Below are positions 19,101 through 26,900 of a DNA stretch of 40,283 nucleotides, in pieces. The first letter of the stretch is position 1; each line of letters opens with the position of its first letter. Position numbers and translations under genes: made by a program. The notes beneath the pieces are model-generated. The model worked only from the letters and a program-made list of their open reading frames with translations. It was not told where the DNA came from and did not search any database. Source of the stretch: Richelia sp. UBA3308 (GTDB lineage: Bacteria > Cyanobacteriota > Cyanobacteriia > Cyanobacteriales > Nostocaceae); assembly GCA_002361335.1 (NCBI GenBank), contig DESS01000365.1, positions 1 to 40,283 on the forward strand, in the 5' to 3' direction.

Positions 19101-20206
19101 GACTAAATAATATACGTATTTCCTATCGTAGCGGTGGAGGAACACAAGGAAATCGCCAATCCCAAACTGTGACTCAACTCAAAACCACCATTCCCTATAT
19201 CGATCGCGTGGTTAATTTAGAAGCAGCTAGTGGAGGAGTGGCACAACAAACCTTGGCACAAATAAGAACCCAAGGGCCAACTCTATTACGACATCGCAAT
19301 CGTGCCGTTACCAGGCAAGATATAGAAGACTTAGCACGGGATGCATCTTCTAATCTGGCGCGAGTTAAAGCCATTACGCCGAAGTTTAATCCCAAAAGCT
19401 TACAATGGTTACCAAATTATCATCTAAGTTTAGATAATGCCGGAAAAATAACTATAACTCTAGATAATCCTCCCCTTGCGCGTTTACAAGTGAAAATTTA
19501 TGGTCCAGGACAAGGAAATCCTTATGAGTCAATAGTTATTGAAAGAACAGAAACTACTGTGGAATATACGGTAACAGACGAACAGTTTAAATTGGGAAAT
19601 ATCTGGAAAGTAACTTTCAAAAATGTCGATCAAAATCAACCATCTGCTTTCGTAACAGGAAAATTTGAATACCCAGGAGGAGTTCAAAGTCTGGAATTTG
19701 CTTATCCAAGTGCAAATCCCAATCGTACTGATACCAATAATCAAATAATTGAAGCAGGAAGAGTTGAACTGATTATTGTCCCCCAAAGTGAGGAGAATCA
19801 ACCTACACCCAGTATCGGATTACTTAATTTGGTTGAAAGCTACATTAATCAACGTTGTACTCCGACATTTTCCCTTAATGTTACGGAACCAGATTGGGTA
19901 AAAATTACCGTCAGTGCTACCATTGTTCCCCAATCTTTTACTGATGCAGATAGAATCAAGCAATCAACTTTTTCACGAATTACTCAATTTCTGCATCCCC
20001 TCACGGGAGGAGATGATGGAAATGGATGGCAATTTGGTCGGATTCCCCATGAATCGGATTTGTATGGTTTGATTGAATCAATTCCTGGGGTTGATTATGT
20101 TGAAAATCTTAGCATTGAGTACCCAGAGTTAAGCAGTGTGGATTTGGATCGGTTTTTGATTTATTCGGGAGAGCATGAAATTAATGCGCTACTCGCAAGT
20201 AATTAA
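16148..20206 (+). CDS. cis12: Giant baseplate J-family protein (Cis12-like)
   Basis: At 1352 residues this is the largest component. The N-terminus (DDRSYDDIVSKTTDLVSKY, then HGQPDAGLALIRIFSKFAHL) parallels the Cis11-like protein. The C-terminal quarter carries the baseplate J core: ASGGVAQQTLAQIRTQGP near 1030, HRNRAVTRQDIEDLARDAS near 1050, and GWQFGRIPHESDLYGLIESI near 1300. The middle (about 80-1000) is a series of beta-rich sections, with FFPFGEQPKFNDTFYIA near 420 and repeated YWLRVR motifs near 530 and 840, suggesting several tandem immunoglobulin-like modules. In the Anabaena thylakoid-anchored system, baseplate and fibre extensions are reported to mediate membrane anchoring; whether this protein does so is unknown. 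No transmembrane segment is seen. It ends block A. Confidence 0.88.
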   Translation: MNTQSPKIDDRSYDDIVSKTTDLVSKYTGWQPRDHGQPDAGLALIRIFSKFAHLVSDRLNKVPDKNYLAFLELIGNQLKPPIPAKVPLTFYLVDGSPVDAFVPADTQIAAPETETEPEVVFTTEENLVVTRPQLKAVFVREPVRDYYSDNTLAATGIIESDFPAFTGNKAIEHSLYLACDEFLTLPSSKNITLTFRSTQASVLEVLPISWSIFHGESWQTIFGIAEGLTVELDISLPRFKVNPGKAIDGLGGEIILTIEQSFNLDDNENYILADYRNKNVLIVIDSASQIEVVKEEDFDDKPVDTYIRLAYLQVDGNGKITHAPLVRESNQEGQNQEEWSVIFNNLTSWQKSTINGEEKAWLKGSLNTPLIKDNLEQVNNYSPYIENIELQVNIDQSGLDADVCLLNTTDLDISKDFFPFGEQPKFNDTFYIACNEAFSQAECTVTLDIKLSETAINNVNTQGGIELVWEVGIGQKWQEIGRSNSSNSNLNNNANFNDNTQAFTQEGLVTFQVPDTVQQQEVDGTSNYWLRVRIIKGNYGITAGNIQSSTLTYLNAAASTRATTINVDSIRGFMPGDTIKLMGESSQDVNISAIDFSNNQITLASQLSDNYNIGTTVKLMGDGLAPPSFQSLSISYVQELSTSSLNNSGSAKLYGLTYNDFQYVNLFDTDNVQPFQLFTAAKNVDSAIYLGFDQPFPNRLINLYLQVEPLAPGNITSRRTQLRQVVNPGENTLAVKQVWGFKPKQIIRINPGGLYQEDQEILGINKAENQLILQENLTHTHPVGTSVEILPDSVQIRWEYQNAQGWESLGAIDETDGLSERGLIRFIGATDWISTTDFNLTPLYWLRVRWDRGDYLVQPHLRRILTNTIWATEVTLHPLEILGSSNGNPNLSFSTINSPILLEQVLSVREIISETERQNLINNLGQDSLTEIADESGNLVETWVKWESVTDFYGSQKSDRHYVLNHLTGEISFGDGLRGMIPPQGLNNIRISYRSGGGTQGNRQSQTVTQLKTTIPYIDRVVNLEAASGGVAQQTLAQIRTQGPTLLRHRNRAVTRQDIEDLARDASSNLARVKAITPKFNPKSLQWLPNYHLSLDNAGKITITLDNPPLARLQVKIYGPGQGNPYESIVIERTETTVEYTVTDEQFKLGNIWKVTFKNVDQNQPSAFVTGKFEYPGGVQSLEFAYPSANPNRTDTNNQIIEAGRVELIIVPQSEENQPTPSIGLLNLVESYINQRCTPTFSLNVTEPDWVKITVSATIVPQSFTDADRIKQSTFSRITQFLHPLTGGDDGNGWQFGRIPHESDLYGLIESIPGVDYVENLSIEYPELSSVDLDRFLIYSGEHEINALLASN

Positions 20207-20250
20207 CCTGAGTTCGGGATAAGCAGTAATCTCGCCCAGCCTACATTCCC

Positions 20251-20362
20251 ACCTTGAAATTTATTTCAAGGCTAATAAACCAAGCACGTTGAAACGCGCT
20301 GCAAGGGTTACCCAGTCTGATTTATCAGACTTTGCCTTTGAGCCTAGGAATTAATTCCTTGG
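20251..20362. repeat. Triple hairpin repeat cluster
   Basis: CCTTGAAA/TTTCAAGG (8 bp), AGTCTGA/TCAGACT (7 bp) and CCTAGGAA/TTCCTTGG (one mismatch) are visible. The first shares its outer frame ACCT...AGGCTAATA-ACCAA with 12711-12743. Confidence 0.65.
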
Positions 20363-20403
20363 CGGACATTTGGGATTATGAGTTAACCCAAACTGAGGTT
20401 AAT

Positions 20404-20430
20404 TAAGTAATAAGTAATAAGTAATAAGTT
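20404..20430. repeat. Heptamer tandem repeat (TAATAAG)n
   Basis: Close to four 7-bp units are present. The same unit is used at 33644-33698. Confidence 0.8.
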
Positions 20431-20608
20431 TACAGTTCATAGGTTTGAGTCTTCAACAATGTCCCCAACCTAATTGCGTAGTGCTATACAATTTTCAGTA
20501 GTTGACTTTGTAACAAATTATTACAAGGGGTAGTTATTTTGTTCATGGTAGGTGTAAGGAAAGGTATTGTGTAAAAGATATCCCTCGGCTGTGAAAAAGG
20601 TAATCCCC

Positions 20609-22789
20609 ATGTACCAGAAGCTAAGTACCCAAGAATCATCCGCCTCTCCTCGGTCAAAGTCAGTAAGTAAGGAACTCAAGGCAAGTGGTGGTTATGGTTC
20701 CTTATCTGAGGTGGTGCAAAGGGCGCAACGAGAACCATCGCAGGTAGGTGAGGAGGAGTTGCAGCAGTTAGATAGTGCAGTGGGAACTAGGGCTACGGGG
20801 GAGATGTTGGCAAGGGGAAAAAACCCGATGATGGAATTCAAAGGGTTATCAACCCAGTTGTGGGGAAATACAACCGTTGGGGGAGTACCGATACAGACGA
20901 AACTCACCATAGGGGCGGTGGGGGATAAGTATGAGCAGGAAGCGGATCGGGTAGCAGCCAGGGTGGTAAAGCAAATAAATCGTCCAGCAATGGTTTCTTC
21001 GGCTCAGGGTGAGATGGTGCAAGGGAAGGAACAGGAAGAGGAAGAAGAGTTAAGGATGAAGCCGATGGTGCAGGGTAAGGAAGCCATGGGTGGAGGGGAA
21101 GCTTCAACGGGTTTGGAATCTGCGATTAACCATGCCAAGGGAAGCGGACGACCTTTGGATGCCGGTCTGCAAGGGTCAATGGAGCAGGCAATGGGGGCTG
21201 ATTTTAGTGGAGTGCGGGTGCATGCGGATAGTAATGCGGATATATTGAATCGGTCGCTGAGTGCGCGGGCGTTTACGACTGGGCAGGATATTTTCTTTCG
21301 CCAGGGAGCCTATCAGCCATCGAGTCAGGGAGGGCGTGAATTGCTGGCACATGAGTTGACCCATGTGATCCAGCAGGGCAGTGGAATAGTGCAGCGATAC
21401 ATGAGCAACCAAAGATTGTCAATCAATCGGAAGAGCGACTTGGAGCATGGAGGGGGAAATGTTACGGGGACCCAAATATCAATGAGGGAGGATACAAAGT
21501 ACAGCACCACTAGAACAAACATACTCAATCGAAGAAATAGAACAGCAGGGGGAACATCGGCAGCACTGCAAGCACCGATTGGGGTCTCTATGAAAAAAAC
21601 ACGTTTGCATTGCCAGTCGAGTCCCATCCTTCAGTGCGCACCGGTACAGACTGAGTATGGCACGTTTGAGGATCAGGAATACACAGCAATTGACGAAGAC
21701 AAGGCAAAAGGGGTGCGAATGATACTGACATTTGATCCAGGAGAAAATGTTGATGCCAGGAAAATCGGCATGGTTCAAAGCGTGCATACTTACTTGGGAA
21801 ATGTCCTTCTTCAAGTGGACCCAGAGGAATATGGTAAGGTAGTCACAGATGATGGAATATCAAAAGGTTATAAAGTAGATCGCCTACCAGGGGCTACAAA
21901 TCCCATCTATGGAGCCAAAAATCTAGAAAAGGATGAGGATCTCTCAGCCACCCCAAAAACCGATTACATCGGACAAAATCCAAAATACAAATTAGGATGG
22001 AACTATACAACAGATTCAGATGAAGTGCAACACCAGAAAGCACTATTGGACGATCGCCCAATTTTACATAACTTCGTCGTCCCAAATGACTCAGGGCAGG
22101 TATTTGAATCAACCGCACTTGCCATAGCGGGAGAACAAAAAGGAATGTACTATGGATCGGTAAGTTGGGGATGGACAGTAGATAAAAGTGGGAACTATAC
22201 CAAGGAGGAACTAAGGGAAGAATCGAAAGCCAATCCAACGCGGAAGTTTATGGACGCAGCAGAGAAGTGGAATGCGTTTGAACTAAGTCCGAAAGTAGAA
22301 AAGGGTGGTAAGCCAAAAGTGTACCGAACGACAGAGCCTTTGGATGTCGGCCTTGAGATGAAGAATGACGATATAGAACCGAGAGTGACACTAGCAACAG
22401 GAACAAGATTTAAGAAAATGAAACCAGAGCGTGGCTTTGAGGTCAGAATCGACGTAGGTACGAGTATAAAGTATACAGAAGCAACCAACTTTTATACATT
22501 TGATTTCCCTCTTAATAGTCTATGGAAACCGGAGGTGGGGAAAACGACAGAAGCGAAGTACGATACCCCGATACAATATGGCAATAACGAGTTAACAATA
22601 AGTAGTGGAACGAAGGTGAGCGTCAAGAGCGTATTTTATACGCGAGAACCAACAGCGTATGTCAACTTTAGTTCAGGCACGATAGAGTTTTCAGAACATA
22701 AGAAGTTATGGTTAAAGAAACGACTGGTAAACGGTATAGAAACAACAAAACTACCTATGGTAGATGAGAAATTAGACGAGGATGAATAA
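20609..22789 (+). CDS. DUF4157/eCIS_core protein, probable injection-system cargo or loading factor
   Basis: The protein has 726 residues from ATG 20609, chosen because AAAAGG lies about 10 bases upstream and MYQKLSTQESSAS fits the usual start; an in-frame TTG lies 42 bases earlier. The DUF4157 domain (Pfam eCIS_core) spans about residues 95-265: IQTKLTIGAVGDKYEQEADRVA, then MEQAMGADFSGVRVHAD, ARAFTTGQDIFFRQGAY and the metalloprotease-like HELTH at 248-252. An acidic low-complexity insert (QEEEEEL) lies near 145. Residues about 390-726 are an uncharacterised region with VDARKIGMVQSV, GMYYGSVSWGW and a beta-rich tail rich in Thr and Lys. DUF4157 proteins are strongly associated with extracellular contractile injection systems. 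The coding style is visibly more G-rich than block A, which may indicate separate acquisition. Confidence 0.85.
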   Translation: MYQKLSTQESSASPRSKSVSKELKASGGYGSLSEVVQRAQREPSQVGEEELQQLDSAVGTRATGEMLARGKNPMMEFKGLSTQLWGNTTVGGVPIQTKLTIGAVGDKYEQEADRVAARVVKQINRPAMVSSAQGEMVQGKEQEEEEELRMKPMVQGKEAMGGGEASTGLESAINHAKGSGRPLDAGLQGSMEQAMGADFSGVRVHADSNADILNRSLSARAFTTGQDIFFRQGAYQPSSQGGRELLAHELTHVIQQGSGIVQRYMSNQRLSINRKSDLEHGGGNVTGTQISMREDTKYSTTRTNILNRRNRTAGGTSAALQAPIGVSMKKTRLHCQSSPILQCAPVQTEYGTFEDQEYTAIDEDKAKGVRMILTFDPGENVDARKIGMVQSVHTYLGNVLLQVDPEEYGKVVTDDGISKGYKVDRLPGATNPIYGAKNLEKDEDLSATPKTDYIGQNPKYKLGWNYTTDSDEVQHQKALLDDRPILHNFVVPNDSGQVFESTALAIAGEQKGMYYGSVSWGWTVDKSGNYTKEELREESKANPTRKFMDAAEKWNAFELSPKVEKGGKPKVYRTTEPLDVGLEMKNDDIEPRVTLATGTRFKKMKPERGFEVRIDVGTSIKYTEATNFYTFDFPLNSLWKPEVGKTTEAKYDTPIQYGNNELTISSGTKVSVKSVFYTREPTAYVNFSSGTIEFSEHKKLWLKKRLVNGIETTKLPMVDEKLDEDE

Positions 22790-22841
22790 CAGCCACGGGT
22801 TTTGCAGTGTATGGCTTGGAGTATAATTGTTGATAACTCAC

Positions 22842-23006
22842 TCAAAAAGAAGCACTCAAAAGCTTAGAGCAATTTTTAACATAGCCGATCTTGTAGGTTG
22901 GGTTGAGGAACGAAACCCCCATTGGACCAGATGATCGGTTAAATAGCACTTTGTCATCATGAATCACCTGCACCATCGCAGGGGTAATCCAAATTGGCTC
23001 AGCCAT
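22842..23006 (-). pseudogene. Doc-type toxin remnant
   Basis: From ATG 23006, which overlaps the AbrB stop, the frame begins MAEPIWITPAMVQVIHDDKV. This matches the start of cyanobacterial death-on-curing (Doc/Fic-fold) toxins (x-EPxW-[IV]xP-x-[VM]-x-x-IHD). After about residue 20 it loses similarity and ends at 54 residues. The HPFxDGNKR active site is absent. A common GTAGGTTGGGTT-type repeat (22893-22918) lies inside it and may mark the breakpoint. Confidence 0.6.
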
Positions 23007-23223
23007 CCGCCAAATCTCGCATTGCATTACGATACTGAGATGCACCTTGCTTATAAGCCGCCATTACCCGATGGAATTCTGGGTCATAAGCTATCAACTT
23101 AATGCCATCCTCCATTACTACCACAGTCAGGGAATCCCCTTCCTTTAAATTAAATTTGTCCAAGATTTCCTTAGGAAAGGTGGTGCCTAGATCGTTGCCC
23201 AGTTTCTGTAGTTTTATTTTCAT
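22999..23223 (-). CDS. AbrB/MazE-type antitoxin
   Basis: The 74-residue protein has a swapped-hairpin AbrB domain at residues 1-48: KIKLQKLGNDLGTTFPKEIL, then FNLKEGDSLTVVVMEDGIKL. A toxin-binding tail follows (YDPEFHRVMAAYKQGASQYR). The YDPEF motif after the AbrB fold is typical of antitoxins paired with Doc toxins. Its stop overlaps the start of the broken Doc gene, so this was a toxin-antitoxin operon whose toxin is lost. The GNDLG motif, where the usual residue after N is S, is a small deviation. It would autoregulate. Confidence 0.8.
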   Translation of the reverse strand: MKIKLQKLGNDLGTTFPKEILDKFNLKEGDSLTVVVMEDGIKLIAYDPEFHRVMAAYKQGASQYRNAMRDLADG

Positions 23224-23312
23224 GGTTTAACTCACTGTGGTGGTTATTACTATTGTTACGCTAATTCCCAGACAACCAAGCCAAAAATGAAGGTAGTGGG
23301 TGTTCTACAAGT

Positions 23313-23576
23313 TTAGCCATTAGCTAGTTTTTCTAAAGTAGCTGTAAATTCTTCACTTCCCACCATTGAAGATTCTTTTAGAGCTGTTTGTGTTGCTTTC
23401 CCCAAGTTTGAATCTTCTAATTCTTCTAGTCTGGCGATCAGTTTTTCATAAGCCGATGCTGACAGAATCACATGGCTTGGTCGATTTTGTTTGGTAACTA
23501 GCACTGGTTCAACGGTTGCGTTATCAAACACTTCTCCATGTTGGTTACGAGTTTCTGTCAGAGTGTAGCTTTTCAT
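23313..23576 (-). CDS. Phd/YefM-family antitoxin, orphan
   Basis: The 87-residue protein starts at ATG 23576 (MKSYTLTETRNQHGEVFDNA). Longer frames would extend through the operator. The Phd/YefM domain is clear: TLTETRNQHGEVFDNATVEPVLVTKQNRPSHVILSASAYEKL. The C-terminus (LKESSMVGSEEFTATLEKLANG) would fold on a toxin. No RelE/YoeB/ParE-type toxin follows; the next minus-strand gene, 90 bases on, is AbrB. Two TGTACA palindromes upstream fit YefM autoregulation. Confidence 0.85.
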   Translation of the reverse strand: MKSYTLTETRNQHGEVFDNATVEPVLVTKQNRPSHVILSASAYEKLIARLEELEDSNLGKATQTALKESSMVGSEEFTATLEKLANG

Positions 23577-23592
23577 AGTTTTTAGATATTGA

Positions 23593-23626
23593 CTATAATG
23601 TACATTATAGCGAAAATGTACATTTT
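23593..23626 (-). promoter_or_regulatory. Twin TGTACA operator and promoter of the Phd/YefM gene
   Basis: An 18-bp perfect palindrome, CTATAATGTACATTATAG (23593-23610), and a 14-bp perfect palindrome, AAAATGTACATTTT (23613-23626), both centre on TGTACA. Long and short palindromes with this core are the known YefM-YoeB operator. A minus-strand TATAAT (23604-23609) lies inside the long palindrome, so binding would block transcription. Confidence 0.75.
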
Positions 23627-23646
23627 TAATCAATACAGTTCAGTTA

Positions 23647-23802
23647 TATAGCGCTTTTCGGTTGAGTGTAGACGCGCAGCGGCTTCTCCTTGAGTGGTAC
23701 ACTATCAAACCTCACCCCTTCCCCTCTCCTTAGCAAGGAGAGGGGTGTCCGGAGGACGGGGTGAGGTTCCGACTGTATTGCATCCAACTGAAAACCGCTA
23801 TA
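23647..23802. mobile_element. MITE with TATAGCG inverted ends, copy 2
   Basis: The 156-bp relative of 10582-10715 starts TATAGCGCTTTTCGGTTGAG, and its right end reverse-complements to TATAGCGGTTTTCAGTTGG. The core CCTCACCCC...GGGGTGAGG pair also recurs, with an extra GAGAGG hairpin. No coding content. Confidence 0.8.
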
Positions 23803-23921
23803 TTAAGTTGTGCTTAATCCCTTACGATATGTGAAATGTATAATTAATTTTGCTTAAGTACTTATCATAGTTTGTAGCATTTTGGTTAACATCAAAAATT
23901 GCACCCGTGTAACAAAAAACC

Positions 23922-26900
23922 GTGAATGAGACTCCAACGGCTTCGGAAAACTCAATTCTAGAATCAAATCAACGACTATCCCAATCCCTGCTGTGGAAAC
24001 ATCAACGCAACTTCTTTATCTCACAGGGAATAGAAGCATGGAACACGGGAAAAGTCCCCCACTACGCTACAAGCAATCCCTTAATCGCTAAGGCCTACGG
24101 TAAAGTTGTATTTGGCTTCCTCCGCGACTGTAATCTTAACACCAAAACGCCCCTTGACTTAACACAACCAGTTTACATTGTCGAGTTAGGTTCTGGTTCT
24201 GGACGCTTTTCTTACCACTTTCTCAAGCAATTCTTTGAGGATTATCGCACTTCCACCTTGGGACATATTCCGGTCAAATATATTATGACCGACTTTGCCC
24301 AGCAAAATTTGGATTTTTGGCAATCTCATCCCAGTTTGCACCCCTTTGTTAACCAAGGATTACTTGACTTTGCTCAGTTTGATATCGAAAAGGATTCTAC
24401 TTTAAAACTAGTTCACGCCGATGAGATTCTTGACTCATCAAATCTAAAAAATCCACTAATAGTTATTGCTAACTACTTTTTTGATAGCATTCCCCATGAC
24501 TTATTCCATATCGACAATGGGGTACTCTACGAAACTCTTATAACCCTTACCACACCTACTTCTCACCCGGAAAGCAAAGAAAAAACCGAACTTGAGTCAA
24601 TCCAAATTTCCTATAGCGATTCTGTAATTACAGCAGATGGCTACTATGACGATCCTGCCTTGAATGTCGTCCTTAAAGATTATCAGAACAGTTTAAAATC
24701 AACATATTTGCTGCTCCCCATCACCGCTTTGAACTGTTTGAGTAATTTACGTCAATTAAGTGGCGATCGCCTGTTATTTCTATCAGGTGATAAAGGTTAC
24801 AGTAACCCAGAAAGCTTGGAGGGACGGGGAATACCCAACTTTACAAAACATCATGGTTGTTTTTCCTTCACTGTTAACCATCATGCCATCGCACAATACA
24901 CCAACAATCAAGGTGGCCAAGCGCTGATTCCCAATCATCTGCACCGTAGTCTTGACATCAGTGCTTTTCTATGGTATGGGGGTGACTACGTTGAAACTTA
25001 CCATGCCTATGAAAATACCATAAACCAAGCCAGTCCCGACGATTTCTTTGCCCTGAAAAAAGCCCTCGAACCCCATTTCAACACCCTTAGTTTAAAAGAA
25101 ATTCTGGCTTACCTACGTTTAAGCCGTTGGGACTTTAAAATATTTTTCGGTTGTTTTGAAAGCTTGATGCAGCAAGTAGCAACCACCTCAGAACAATTGC
25201 ATCAAGAGATTTTCAATGCAATTCAAAACGTCTGGGCTACCTATTACTTCATTGGTGAGGAGCAAGATTTACCCTTGCATCTGTCAATGGTGCTTTATCA
25301 GATGGGCTATTATAGCTCCGCCATCGAATTTCTTGACCACTCCCTAGAACTTTACGGCGATGAACCCGGTATTTATTACAACAAAGCAATGTGTTATCAT
25401 CGCTTGGAATTACCGGACAAAGCCGCTGAAGTCCTTGATAAAGCCCGAGAAATTTATCCCGACTTCGACAAAGATTTTCTCACTGATAGGAATAGCAGGT
25501 CAGCGGCAGAAAATATATTAACAAATACTACAAACAGAGAAGAAGAAAGCCCAGAACTGGAAATTATTCAAGATTTAAATGGGTTACAACCTCTGCTGTT
25601 ACGATTAGATCGGCGAATTCAAGAAGCGCAATCAGTAGTGCAAAGGGAGTCAGAAGCAGAAGGAAAAGCAGTATTGTCATGGTGGCAAGAAACTGGGGTT
25701 TCATTAGAAGGAATATCAATCCCAATTCGCTCAAACTCCGTCATCGGATGGCTGCAAAATACCTTTAATTTATCGGCTTTTGACTTAGAAATTTTGGCGA
25801 TCGCACTAGCACCAGAATTAGATCGTCAATATGAAAGAATTTTTGTCTATCTCCAAGATGAAATCAGCAGTAAAAGACCCACAGTAGATTTGGTTTTAAA
25901 CTTACTGTGTTCTAACATTGGTGAAAAATTATTACGTCGTCAACATTTTACAACCAATGCGCCGCTGATTCACCATCGGTTGATTCACCTCACCACAGAA
26001 GCAACCCTGCTCAGATGTCATCTCAACCTCGATTCCCAGATAATAAGATTACTATTACAACCACAACCGGGGTTAGATTCCCGGCTCACATCTTGTTGTC
26101 AACTGTTAGAATCAACCCAATTATCACCAAATTTATATCTACAGTCAGATATACACAAACAATTACAAGAGTTTATAATTACAGATTGGCAAAAACAACA
26201 ACCCTTGCTAATTTATTTTCAAGGCAGCGACACCCAAGGGAAACGCCAAACTGCTCAAATAATAGCCACAACCCTAGAAGTACCCTTGTTAGTTGCCGAC
26301 TTAGCAAAAATGGTGGATGAAATTGCCAACTTTGAAGAAAAACTACAACTATTGTGGCGAGAAGCTTGGTTTTTTGAGCGTTTCCTGTATCTAGAGAACT
26401 TTGATATTCTCTACCTCGGGGAAAATAAAATATTCTATTCATCCTTCCTCAAGGAAATGGCGAACAATCGGGGTATTACGATTCTTGCAGGAGAAAAAAA
26501 TTGGATACCCACAAACAGCGGTTCATTGGGAGTAATTACCGTTCCCTTTACAATACCAGAATCAAAGCAACGGAAAGATTGCTGGCAAAGCAACCTGCAA
26601 GCAGCACAAATAGATATAGAAGATAAAGAACTAGATATATTGAGCGAACGGTTTCGTTTGACCCCAGATCAAATCGGCGATGCTGTGGCTACAGCTTATA
26701 ATACTACCCGTTGGCAATCAAGCCAAACAAAATCTTCTCAAAATTCAGATACTTCTCAAAATTCAGATACTTCTCAAAATTCAGAAACAAAAGAGCGAGA
26801 AAAACTCAAACCATCATTTGTAAACTTATGTAGCGCAGCTCGTGCTCAATCCGGACATCATTTAGCAACTTTAGCCCGGAAAATCGAACCCAAATATACT

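Larger units (their letters stand above)
20207..20608. other. Spacer between Cis12-like and DUF4157 genes: three hairpins and heptamers
   Basis: Three small hairpins of similar architecture lie in a row (20252-20271, 20314-20331, 20343-20362), with loops TTTA, TTTA and TTAA. A TAATAAG heptamer tract follows at 20404-20430. The GTGCTATACAATTTTCAGTAG segment near 20490 resembles a MITE end. A promoter for the DUF4157 gene should be here; none is clear. Confidence 0.55.

Noticed and set aside
20567..20608. TTG 20567 as DUF4157 protein start
   Set aside because: ATG 20609 has a better ribosome site and a typical family N-terminus.
21479..21814. Minus-strand frames inside the DUF4157 gene
   Set aside because: They are antisense shadows of a well-supported gene and have no recognisable domains or ribosome sites.
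22891..22919. Terminator within the Doc remnant
   Set aside because: The GGGTT/AACCC pairing is short and has no T tract; it fits a common dispersed repeat better.
26179..26442. Minus-strand frame inside the AAA+ fusion
   Set aside because: It lies opposite conserved ATPase sequence and shows no domain of its own.
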